This document shows, in pieces, positions 1-10,444 of a stretch of 64,000 bases of DNA. Location of the stretch: contig CP136061.1 of NCBI GenBank assembly GCA_032622095.1, forward strand, positions 41,051,797 to 41,115,796, given 5' to 3'. Numbering within the stretch: the first letter of the stretch is position 1; each line of letters starts with the position of its first letter. The DNA is from Siphonodentalium dalli. Its lineage: Eukaryota; Mollusca; Scaphopoda; Gadilida; Siphonodentaliidae. A program made the position numbers and the translations under genes. The notes beneath the pieces are model-generated. The model searched no databases. It was not told the origin of the DNA and saw nothing but the letters and a program-made list of their open reading frames with translations.

Positions 1-317
1 GAATCTCCTTCACAGATACATTAATGTGTTGATGGATCTTGTTCGGGACAACATAATATTGCCACTGGGGATCATCATCCCGTAAACAGGCTGTTAGGCG
101 CCTGCGTTTTTACAAGCGGAATGAGGCTACTAATTAGACTAATGTTGGATTAGGATATTATCGGTTCTGTGTACATTATCGGTTTGTAAACTTATCCACG
201 TGCAAAGAGGCTCACTGCTTCAAATGACTGACGACTGTTTATAATGATCATATGTGTCAGCATGATATCGAGAAGATGGTCGCCTCCAGTCTTTCACACA
301 CCTTGGATTACATAATT

Positions 318-870
318 TCAAGGTATTACCATTCTGGTTCTGCAATACTCCAGAACGTTTTGATAGTTGGTGGAGAAATTATTGCCGGGTATGTGTTTGG
401 ATAGTTGCATGCGATATCAATGGCAATATTGTGATCGGCCGATGCAGAGTCGACATTACTAATTTAGTGGAGGTTCTACAAAGGTTGGAACATTCTGTTT
501 TCAAGTTGAAGCCCAAAAAGTGTTGTTTGTTCAAAGAGAAGCATCTTTCCTAGGCATGACGAAATATAGGTGTCTTGGCGACTATATTAATCATTTGTTT
601 GCATCCAGGGCCACCATCCATGAGAGTTCCGAATGTCCTCACAAAAGGTTAATGTTTGGGCATGAGTTGAATTGTCCAATTTATGTTAGAATACGAGCAG
701 TCGCATTCCCCAGTTGTTGTCTGTACAGTTTTTAATATTGTTTTCCACAATCGGAAGAGGGCAGCTGCAAGGTTTAAGAAATCTTATGACAAGGTTTTGA
801 AACTTGGGGAATGTTGTCCTGATCTGGTTTGGCGCTTTTACCTTCGGTGTCCAATTAATAAGCTATGTCA
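318..870 (+). pseudogene. Decayed Ty3/gypsy-type pol fragment (reverse transcriptase joined to integrase C-terminus)
   Basis: Seen: frame-by-frame translation gives a stretch from about 320 to 543 resembling the gypsy RT region PFGLCNAPATF, read here as PFWFCNTPERF. The degraded catalytic region follows (DINGNIVIGR where YLDDI is expected), then the RT thumb segment LQRLEHSVFKLKPKKCCLF. After a stop or frame change near 545, a second block at 640-830 reads LMFGHELNCPIY followed by RFKKSYDKVLK. That resembles the integrase C-terminal region (MLFGREL...P, then RRYD). The RNase H domain and the integrase core are missing between the two blocks, so this is an internally deleted, multiply frameshifted relic. 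The catalytic Asp pair is lost. No LTRs are visible within the window. Family assignment is by motif only. Confidence 0.6.
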
Positions 871-1206
871 CAGCTGATGTGGTCCATACACGGACATTGA
901 GTTCCTTCAACAATCTCCTCTCTAGTGTCCATACGGATGTGACTTGCCGAGGGTAATGCGCCGGTTATACATTGGAAAGTTTTGTGGTCAAACAAGGAAC
1001 AAGGCAGAAGAGTTTATTATCCCCTTTCTGCTACTTAATTTACATTAACGGCCTCTTGGTGTATTTAAAAGAATAATATAACATGGAAATAAGCTATGTT
1101 TCCATCGGCAAAATTATGACTAAATATCTGGTTCACTTCGAGGAATAACGAAATAACAGAATTACTTTGAAACACGCTCCATTATGTTTTGAAATTCGGC
1201 AGAAAA
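871..1206. other. Unannotated stretch
   Basis: No ORF, repeat or RNA gene could be supported here. The sequence is AT-rich, and the first hairpin MITE starts immediately after it. Confidence 0.5.
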
Positions 1207-1420
1207 AACCCTGTGTCAATGCATTCTCTTAGATATGTGAGTCTCCCATAGGGAGCCTCACATATATAAGAGAAAACATTGTCCTAACAATATTTACCTT
1301 GGACTGGTAAGCCAGTGCATTCTCTTATATATGCGAGGCTCCTTATTGGAGACTCGCATATATAAGAGAATGCACTGACACAATATATTTAATGCTGCAC
1401 CAGCGCAGCTCCAGTCATGA
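1207..1420. mobile_element. Hairpin MITE, long (TTAA-type) subfamily
   Basis: Two consecutive palindromes of about 65-75 bp share the arms ATGCATTCTCTTATATATG and their reverse complement. They are separated by a short spacer and followed by the terminal motif CTCCAGTCATGAAAGGG. The same arrangement recurs near 5402, 6715, 14767 and 19047. In several copies the outer end is TTAACCCTTTCATGACTGG, so a TTAA target is likely. PiggyBac-type elements use TTAA, but no transposase is present. In this copy the right end reads GGGATAAA, a degraded TTAA. Confidence 0.6.
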
Positions 1421-1479
1421 AAGGGATAAAGGGAGACTTTACCTAAAACACTAAATAATTATATGTGAACGATGTAAAA

Positions 1480-1556
1480 CAACATGACAATTATAATGAA
1501 ACTGAGTAAATGGCGTAAGCCTTCTATTTATTTTCGTTATAATTATCAAGTTGTTA
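1480..1556. repeat. Imperfect inverted repeat related to the 59.5-kb palindrome
   Basis: The arm CAACATGACAATTATAATGAAA pairs imperfectly with TTTCGTTATAATTATCAAGTTG around a spacer of roughly 30 nt. The arm sequence resembles the centre of the long palindrome at 59487-59675, which suggests a shared dispersed hairpin family. Confidence 0.45.
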
Positions 1557-2850
1557 TACGTTGTTGTTGTTTACCACCGTAATATCAGTGTAATACGGGT
1601 CTTACACAGTTTTACAAGCGTGTTTTAGAGTCAACTAATGAAAGAAAAACCCTGAGTTGGTAAACAACATGGTAACGTCTGCATAGCTCCGACTATACTA
1701 GTCTTGATATCGTAAATATTGATTTTACAAGAGTATAAAATATTATTTTCCGTGTCCTGAAAATCTTCCTGCAAACTGAGAATTTAATGTGGTATAATCA
1801 ATTTGATTTGCAGCATACCTTGGAAAACCTAGGTTACCTTCCAAACAATCTGGTAAAAGAGTATACTCTGGTAATACTCTTTGATGTTATCGATGCCTAT
1901 GGTAAAACGCAAATCATCATATATAAACCACACTATTCTGTGCTAATAGTTACCAGTGCAAACAAAATAACGCGGTATACACCATACAGGCCAATGTGAA
2001 TTCTCAATTTATAAACAACACATAATTCAGCTATCAATTGTCATTGTTGATCTGTATTTCCTTGCATATATACAGATTATTTACTCAATTGTATACCTTT
2101 TCACTTATTCTACTGTCACATGAGTGCCTGCCCACTTTGAAACAAACGAAGGAGTGAACACCTACCAAATGTGAGGGGAGAGGGTTATGTGTCAAGGGTA
2201 CATGAATGATGAAATTATGTAGGGTCCTGTGGGTTCCAGTATTAAGGCCATGGCTAGTTAATGTTCTGTTTAGTGTTATTCATCGTTGTAAAAGTAAATG
2301 TAGGTAAATATTAATTATTTTCTTGTGAAGACGCGGTGCATTGCGTACCATGCTATAACATGCATGGTCTATCATAATTACACGCATTCGTACACTGCTT
2401 CCTTGCATCATCATGTATGTTGTCTCGGATATTACTTGTATATTACTAGCTGGGGTACGTACCCGATGTTGCTCGTGTAAAGAATGAGTAAACTATAAGT
2501 CCCTATTCCATGAGACACCCGAGAAATGAAGTTACCCCTTCTCTCCAACCATATCTTCTAAGTTTATTGTAAACGCTCTTTATTGCTAATATGCGCCACT
2601 TTAAGTCATCTGAGCGCCACATCCTATACCACATGACACTCACTGGGTCAACTTACACATGTACATAATTCCCCAAATATATTGTAATCTGATAATAAAC
2701 GCTATTTATTAGTCATAGCATCTTTCCACTCACACAGCTATGAAAACAAAAGTTTTTTTCTGGATATTACAACTGTTCCAAATTTGAAGGCAAGATTTAG
2801 TTTGATACATTTTTTAACATTAATGTTGGTTACCATAATAGTTTTACGTG
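1557..2850. other. Gene-free AT-rich stretch
   Basis: No coding, RNA or structured repeat feature was found. Short ORFs here (for example 1787-1999) have no recognisable similarity and look like chance openings. Confidence 0.5.
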
Positions 2851-2854
2851 TGAT

Positions 2855-3440
2855 AATACAAGGCTGAAATCACCAAGGTGAAAACCATGGTAATATGAAC
2901 TCTTATTTCATAATAAATTATGCATCTGGGGTGTTTCGTTTCTTATTGGGAGATTAAAATCATGTTTCGATATTTAATCAGTGCAAACAAGTGGGTTATC
3001 CTGCGTCATACTCACAAGTTAACAAAGTGAGGCGAGAATATTGTTATAACCATGTTGGCGAAGTCATCCATTGTTTAACATATTAGGCAATAACATGTGT
3101 CAGTCATATAACCTCCCATAATTTTCCTCAAAGTTGAAGCCTTATGAAAACAACCATGGTTATACCATGCAAGGTGACTAAAACTAATATGGTATACCAA
3201 CTCACCAGGGTAAAAATCGCCGGGATGAAACTACGCGGTAACTAGGGTAAAAATACAAGGGTAAATATACTTGGGTGAAGATATATGGTTGAAATCACCA
3301 GGGTAAAAACACCATGGTGTTATTACAAGGCTGAAATTTTCCAAGTTGCAAGTAGCGGAGGAAAAATAGCAGAGTGAATTTTGTTGAGACACATGGGTGT
3401 CTCAAGACAGCGGAGCAAAACACCAGGTGAATTTAACAAT
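2855..3440. repeat. Degenerate short tandem repeat (ACCAGGGTAAAAA-like)
   Basis: Variants of a roughly 17-20-nt unit containing CCAGGGTAAAAA, CAAGGGTAAATA or CAAGGCTGAAAT recur across this stretch. They are densest at 3200-3340. The copies are strongly diverged, so the period is approximate. No coding potential is apparent. Confidence 0.45.
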
Positions 3441-3484
3441 ACAATTTTAGGGTATATTTACATGGTTTCAATTCATCATGTTTG

Positions 3485-3519
3485 ACCACCACCACCACCA
3501 CCACAGCCACCACCACCAC
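3485..3519. repeat. (ACC)n trinucleotide microsatellite
   Basis: About eleven ACC triplets with one AGC interruption. No ORF surrounds it that would make it a homopolymeric amino-acid tract. Confidence 0.9.
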
Positions 3520-4739
3520 ACAACCCAATGTATAGGGTGGAATATTTTAGTTAACACAATTTAGATTGACAATTATAACTATCAGGCGGATCTGGTGACT
3601 TACCACTGAGTTGTAATAACGGTCTTGGTAGAAAATAAATACGCCCAGTTTAACTTATAGAATAAGCTGTTTATTCCATTTCGTTTAGTCTCGACACACC
3701 CCGATAAGTTCCACAAGTGACAGCTTGGTTGAAACAACACACACACCGATGATATAATCAACACATTGTTTATGTGCCCACAGATATGCAAATATAAACC
3801 ACGCCCAACCCGAGAATACTCGGGAAGCATATCTTAAAACACCCGTTATCTTAACCAGGAACCACCTAATCGGGGCATGTGTACGCAATGTCAACTGAAG
3901 AGTTCCCGGTAACCGATAAGAACACAGGTAACCGTGTGTCCCCGACAGGTCAATCTATCTTTAATATCCTCTCTTATCGATGACAAATTCTTGTGGTATT
4001 TGCACAAATAACCATATATATTCCAGTATGCAGACCACCCGAGATTTATTTGTTCGCCACTATAACGTACTTAGCCGGACATTTACATACAATTCCATGA
4101 TCCGATTCGTCATTTCGATCGAGTTTAGGCCACAGGGATTTAAACTAGTTTCGCTGTATGTCATTATATGAGAATGGGGAAAATATATACTATTGTTGAT
4201 TCTCGTGCCTCAAGTGCGCTATCCATGCATATATCTGGGGAAGAGATATACCAAGCCACGAATATCTACCCTGCATGGGGTATCTCTATTGCTCATATCA
4301 TAAGTAGGGGCATCAGAACATCCTCGGGGTCTATTCGGTGAACCAATATCGTGTGATATCAATTTTAAACGGTATAACGTATTCGAACTAATAGAACATT
4401 CAGAAACAACGCAACCCCGAAACGTGCTTATAACCTACACATGTCGTGGGATAAATGTTTCCCAGACGGCATTTAGTGCTATTTTGTTCCATTTTCTGGT
4501 TCTATCCGGGGAACTAGAAAGAGAACCAATGCAGGTGAGTTTGGTTCTCCCCTCAGGACAACATATAAACAAGTTTGGTTCCATGTGGAACCCGAATGTC
4601 TTTTGTGTACTTAAAATGGTTCTTTAATTTGGTTCTTCGAAGAACCAAAACATGTTTGGTTCTTTTATTTTGGTTCTTCGTGATGAACTAAAACATGTAT
4701 CACGATGGGGAAATCACGTGGTTTTGAGTTGATGAGTAT
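3520..4739. other. Gene-free stretch with GGTTCTTC palindromes
   Basis: No gene could be supported. Between 4488 and 4680 the hexamer GGTTCT recurs about six times, including a perfect 16-bp palindrome GGTTCTTCGAAGAACC at 4631-4646. The TTC/GAA alternation superficially resembles a heat-shock element, but without an adjacent gene this is only a note. Confidence 0.4.
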
Positions 4740-5039
4740 ATCATGCATTCAAAATGGCAGAGGCGATCGAAAACGCGACCAGAAACGAGGAAAAGGGTAA
4801 TAAACTAAGATATGACATAGTACGTAGTACCTGTTCCTACCTGACGTGTGCATAGATATTGACATATATAGCAGAATTATACCACTTGGTTGGCGGACCA
4901 TAGCGGAGTCACACCAACCTAAGGTTTTAGTATAGTAGGCGCCTATTAAAGCTATATTGACGAGATACGCAGAGGTTCGAGAGCCTGGTGTGTTGGTCAC
5001 ATTCAAATGGATAAACTGCAGCATAATAACGTCTCCAGA

Positions 5040-5840
5040 TGTGCGCCTTTTGTTTGATGAAGGTGTGAAAGTGAATAATCATGCCATATGGCCTCGGCCA
5101 TGTGATTTTGATGGTGGGATCTGGAGCTAGTAGTACTAGGGCCAAGTGGGAAATGCGGTGTCTCCCCTTAGCAGGGAAGGATCCAGGGCTCTTTTGATAC
5201 CTGTTACAGGTTTGGGCGCCCAAACTCTGGTGGCCTAAATGTCCCCAAATTGCAAGTGGATAGTTTTATTAAAGCTGAATTTTCTATATTTTGAAGGAAA
5301 TCTTCTATTATAATTCAACAACATGCAATGCAAATCATCAATATACAGTTGATATAGAGCCTTTATTTGCTTAATCAAGTGTCCAGTGAGAAATATTTTA
5401 ACCCTTTCATGACTGGGGCCGGCTTCTTGAAATTTTGCAAAAATCCTGTGCCAGTGCATTCTCTTATATAAATGAGAGTCTCCCATCTAAGGAGCCTCGC
5501 ATATATAAGATAATACATTGGCTTTTATCTTGACCTTGTAAGCCAGTGCATTTTCTTATGCGGGATCTTTAATGCTGCACCTAAGGGAGGGGGGGGGCGA
5601 CCCCCTCCCGTACATACCCCCATCTCGGGCCTACGGCCCCCGGGATATGCCTTTGGCATATCATGGTACCAAAACAGGTGTCCCCAAAAAATCCCTAGAT
5701 CCATCCCTGCCCCTTAGTATGTGGTAGAACTGAGACTAGGGCCGAGATGGGAAATGTAGTTTCCCTCCTTACTGGCCCCACTGTCAAAACCTATAAGAAT
5801 ACAAATCTTCCATCAAACAAAGGTTGGCGTTGTAGATTCC
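5040..5840. repeat. Diverged direct repeat pair
   Basis: A segment reading ACTAGGGCC(A/G)AG-TGGGAAATG then CTCC occurs near 5136-5170 and again near 5732-5770, about 600 bp apart and in the same orientation. The hairpin MITE at 5402 lies between them. The copies are short and diverged. Confidence 0.35.
5398..5583. mobile_element. Hairpin MITE (TTAA-type), right end lost
   Basis: The left end is intact: TTAA at 5398-5401, then CCCTTTCATGACTGG. The internal palindrome with TGCATTCTCTTATAT arms follows at about 5449-5516. The second hairpin is shortened and the copy stops near a poly-G stretch at about 5587, so the right terminus is missing. Confidence 0.6.
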
Positions 5841-6714
5841 TTCCACTGTGGTGCACATCTTCTGGGTCTGATGGAAATATACGAAGGCGAGGGTCCTGAC
5901 CTATAGATCATGAGTTATCAATTTGGTATTCATTATACAATGCCCTGGACCACTTCAGGCTGGCGAATGCAGCACATGTTTCTCAATACATGGTCAGTTA
6001 GATAGATAGGCGATTTCGGTCATGAAAGCCAAGGGGAAAACTGTCTCAATACATACATTGGTTGACAAATCTATATTTGGATGTTAATATGCAGTTGGCG
6101 GACAGTCAAGATGTATGGTTAGAGTGTCCGTGAATTACAACCTGACTGGGTTCTACCCTTAAACTGTCATTAGACGGCACAGCCAGCTGAATTTTAAGGT
6201 TATATTGCACCTCATACTCCACCTAATACTCAGTCATGGAACATATCAGTTTGACAGAACATCCTATTTTCCGGAAGTTAACGTCAAAGGGACGCCGTTT
6301 CTATTTTAAAGGTAAAAATTAAATTCTGGGTGACATGGAAATTGGCAGGGATCTCAGCAAAGAATCTGAGGGGGCTTACTGAAAAAGGGTTTGATTTTAT
6401 TTGGCGTGCATGGGGAACCGAATAGACTGATTTTGAAGGAACACTACCATTTGACAGAATAATTAGTTTTCGGCTTCGAGGCGTTGGGCACGGATTATTA
6501 CGAATTTGGTGCCTATCTGTCCCAAAATTGTAACCGCATGCGCGTTACAAAATCAGGAAACAAAGAAATGTTGCATCTTTAGTTTCAAGGTAAATGTTCT
6601 TGTTTTGTTGTTAAACATATGTTTGTTCGGCAAGTTCGGCCAACTTGAGCGCTGTTAATTGTCAACTTTTAATAGACAAAACAATTTTTCCAGTTGACGT
6701 CCCCTGACGTTATA
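5584..6714. other. Gene-free stretch
   Basis: No ORF with recognisable similarity. A short poly-G run and a C-rich patch occur near 5587-5640. The remainder is unremarkable AT-rich DNA. Confidence 0.4.
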
Positions 6715-6915
6715 CACTTTCATGACGGGCGCTGCGCCGGTCCAACATTAAAGATAATGTATATGCACATATAAGAGAATGTACCGACTTACAATTTGAA
6801 GTTAAATATTGTCAGGCCAATGTATTCTCCTCATATGCGAGGATCCCTAAGATAATGCATTGGCACAGTGTTTCCGCAAACTTTGAGAAAGCTCCAGTCA
6901 TGGAAGGGTTAATCC
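6715..6915. mobile_element. Degraded hairpin MITE (TTAA-type)
   Basis: The left end reads ACTTTCATGACGGGCG and the right end reads CTCCAGTCATGGAAGGGTTAA. Between them are remnants of the two internal hairpins (ATATAAGAGAATGTA and CAATGTATTCTC). The internal arms have lost most of their palindromic pairing. Confidence 0.55.
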
Positions 6916-7417
6916 ATGTCGCTCGTCTCTGGAGGGTAGGGGTTAGTTAAATGTTCAACTCTGTTGGGTCAGTTACCTTTTTCTGTATAATTGAATAAGG
7001 CCATGTAATACTTGTTTTTATTATATACTTGCCTATAAAATAGCGGAAATTACCGAAACGTAGATCGTTGTATTTACCTCTTATATAAGCCACAGTGAAA
7101 TACGATGTCGTTATTTCACTCTAGATAGCATTATTTCACTCTAGATAGCGTTATTTCATTGTAGGGCTTGAAACTAACACGAGCTGCCAAGGTCGATCGA
7201 GTGATCATTGCGTGCACACTGTCCACGAGCCAATCAAAAGCGACGAATTTAGGACGGTGCTTGATCAATAGACAATTATATGTTTGAGTCAAATTCAACT
7301 TTACGCTAGGGCTCTTTCCCGTTAGTAAACACTGACACGTGCGCTCTTTAATTAAGAATATTTAAAGATTTAATTAATTAAGACTTAACTTAGCAACTTT
7401 GAGCCTAAATATTCCGC

Positions 7418-7887
7418 ATATGTGACCCGCCATATCAAATCCAGTCGTAAGTCGGGATTTGGTTTACCCTGTGCCAATGCATTCTCTTATATATGTGAGT
7501 CGACCATAGGTCGCCTCGCATATATAAGAGAATGCATTGGCCTAACAATGTTTTATCATTTTTTTTAAATAAATGTTTCTTACAATTTTTAGGACATAAA
7601 ATAAAAAAAACATCCATTACCCTGCAGGGAGCCCCACACATATATAGAATCATATAGAAGAGTGTCGTCTGCTCATGTTTGACTGGGGCTCTGTATGGGT
7701 GAAATTATAAAATTGTTAAAGAATATAAGAAAAAATTATTAAAATTGTAAAAAAAATTGTTAGGCCAATGCATTCTCTTATATATGCGAGGCGACCTATG
7801 GTCGACTCGCATATATAAGAGAATTCATTGGCACAGGGTAAATAAAATCCCGACTTACGACTGGATTTGATATGGCGGGTCACATAT
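7418..7887. mobile_element. 470-bp MITE with palindromic terminal repeats, copy A
   Basis: Terminal inverted repeats begin ATATGTGACCCGCC and extend about 125 bp on each side. Each repeat contains an internal near-perfect palindrome (7478-7542 and 7766-7829; arms AATGCATTCTCTTATATATG), so the element can fold both end-to-end and within each end. The middle is AT-rich and noncoding. A second copy of exactly the same length lies at 51791-52260 with its interior in the opposite orientation. The identical length and ends show that this is a discrete mobile unit. No transposase is encoded, and no target duplication longer than TA can be defined. Confidence 0.8.
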
Positions 7888-8384
7888 AATAAAAAGAATA
7901 CCTACAGTTTTGTGTTGAATATCTGAACCAGCTCAAATTTGAGATCAGTTGTAGCCGCTCGTGAAAATTCTATATTTCTTTTCAGACACTCATGAGACAT
8001 TTCGGTATTCTCTATACAATCAAGAGAATGAAAATTTGATCAGAATCGTTACATACATATCAAGTGGCGTCGACATAACCTATTGAAATATAATCGAAAG
8101 TCCACATTATTGTCCTAATATCAAGGGAAATCGCAGTCCAAAACACATCGAGACGTTTTTATCTTATCGCGCCATAAACATATCCACATTTTGTTAACAG
8201 AAGTTGGTCATCGCACGTGAAAATACTGACCACATGATCACTGGGACTAGGTTTGATTGGCTGCGAACTCCGGCAGTAAACTGTCATAATCATTGAAGGT
8301 CACGAATTTATGCAGGAGATCCCCAGATATATCAGAATCATTGCTGGAACAATTTAGTTATTAAACCGTAGGTTATAGCAACCA

Positions 8385-8710
8385 CCAAGGGAGGTGAATG
8401 ACGTCATATAATAACAACAACCACCAAGGGTGCTTATACCTCAGGCAGGTGAATGACGTCATAGCAACCGCCAAGGGATGTGAATGGCTTCATATAATAA
8501 CAACCACCAAGGGTGCTTATACCTCAGGCAGGTAAATGACGTCATATAATAACAACAACCACCAATGGTGCTTATACCTCAGGTATGTGAATGACGTCAT
8601 GTAATAACAACAACCACCAAGAGTGCTCATACCTCAGGCATGTGAATGACGTCATATAATAACAACCACCAAGGGTGCTCTTACCTCAGGCAGGTGAATG
8701 ACGTCATATA
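8385..8710. repeat. 55-bp minisatellite with six TGACGTCA palindromes
   Basis: The unit contains AACAACCACCAAGGGTGC, then TACCTCAGGCAGGTGA, then ATGACGTCAT. Perfect TGACGTCA octamers begin at 8399, 8454, 8537, 8592, 8647 and 8699, and one mutated copy lies near 8485. Most are 55 bp apart. TGACGTCA is the consensus CREB/ATF binding site. Whether the array binds these factors is not shown by the sequence. Confidence 0.85.
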
Positions 8711-9592
8711 TTTTTTTCTATATCCATCAGTTATTATTTAGATCACGGGTATGGATTTTGGAGAAATTATCACGTGACTTCCGGTTAGCAACAGTGTGGA
8801 GATTGCAAAAATTCATTGGAAATGAAGCATCGCGATAAAAATGAAAGTAACTAATTTTACAACTTACGAAGTATTCACATGTGATTTAGGTCTATTAATT
8901 TCAATTAGACGTGCTAACACGGTTTCTGACGTCAATTAGGATTTGTGGGCCAGAATCCAGACAAGATTGCACAATCCACGACACGTCTTGTCAAGTTGGC
9001 ATGTCATCTCCGTCGTGATCACTGCGTGATGTTACATAAATTATTCTTAGCGCTATGTCGCCGATAAAAGGTAAATCTGAGGCAATCATGTGTGGTTGCT
9101 CCACTACGTACGTGTCACGTGTCATATTAAACATAAGTTACGCGATTATAAGAGACTCTTTTCATGTATTGTTTGCGGGATAGTGTTACGTGTAGTATTT
9201 ATCTATATATCATGCAAGCTTATGACCATGCATATAATCACTAGTTATTTTATTTACAATTTATCAATGAGGGTGATACGCCTCCACCGCTGTGGACAGA
9301 GTATAGGTGGTGACAACGTATATAGGTAGGGTTTTATGTGACCAACCTAATCCACTTCATCTTATCAGTTCGAATGGCTAAAATCCTCAACAGGACGATA
9401 TACGCAAACAATACATGTGCAAACATTGCGGCCAATTGCACCATGATCGGGTGGATCATATGTTAACTCATGCAATGCTTCTCTCCGCGATATCACTGAT
9501 TAAAAAAAACTCTTCTGCAATGGTAGCGTATAATCAACATTTACGATATAATTCTGGATCGCATGCAGGGACGTGACTATAGTTGGGGAATT
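8711..9592. other. Gene-free stretch
   Basis: No recognised gene. The 79-codon ORF at 9090-9329 has no recognisable domain and no intron or UTR context. Confidence 0.4.
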
Positions 9593-10100
9593 GGGGGGGG
9601 GGGTCCACCTTGGAATTAGACACACACCACCCCTGCCACCACGTCCTTGGTCGCCTGTCCGTCTTTGTGTTCACGGCGCTGGCCGAAAAGTTTGTTTAGC
9701 CAATATGTGTTTTAGCCATTTCTGAAATTGTTTCAATTTTTCAGAAATTTGACGAGTAAATTGAAAAACCAAACTATGTGATCATTGATAAAACAGAAAC
9801 TAAAACAAAAATAACTGATACAATTTTGAGTTGGACACAAGTGATAATGGAAATGACAAGCCACGCATGCGAACCGCAACAATTAAAATAGGTCTATATC
9901 GGCACCATTACAGTGTTCACGCTGGACCGAAAAAAACTTTAGCCAAAAGTTTAGCCAAATTAAATCATCGTTTTCTGGTCGGTTCACAATTGATGACTAA
10001 AAGGTAAAATACACAATAATTAAAATAATTTTTATGAACTAGAAGTATTTTTATATATATCTTATTAAAAAATTATTAATCTTTATGTGAAAGAGTGATT

Positions 10101-10121
10101 GGGGGGGGGGGGGGGGGGGGG
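10101..10121. repeat. Poly(G)21 homopolymer
   Basis: An uninterrupted run of 21 G, the longest of several poly-G tracts in the window. The others are at 9593-9603, 19969-19981, 27736-27748, 28647-28662, 30952-30965, 42762-42775 and 49413-49426. Confidence 0.95.
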
Positions 10122-10444
10122 TAACCCGGGATTGTCCTTCTTAATGTTATTATTTTTTTGTTTTATATAAATATTTTTTTTTAAATCATTAAATATTTAT
10201 CTTTGCGAAAATATCTAAGTGACATCTGGAAACTAATAACTTAATATTGTTACGCCATTATCAAATTACAATCTGTCATAAAAGCATGCATATTATTTTG
10301 ACTGTATCGGTATTGACGACAAATAGCCACAAAATATCTGTCGTGATTCACATTTGGCTGATTAAGCTATTGTCTTACACTTGGTGCTCATAAACCTCGA
10401 CCGTCATAAATACAATGTCATCATAAACATGCATTGTGCGGGAG

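Noticed and set aside
4631-4646. Heat-shock element
   Set aside because: The palindrome GGTTCTTCGAAGAACC fits loosely, but there is no gene next to it and GGTTCT is a local repeat.
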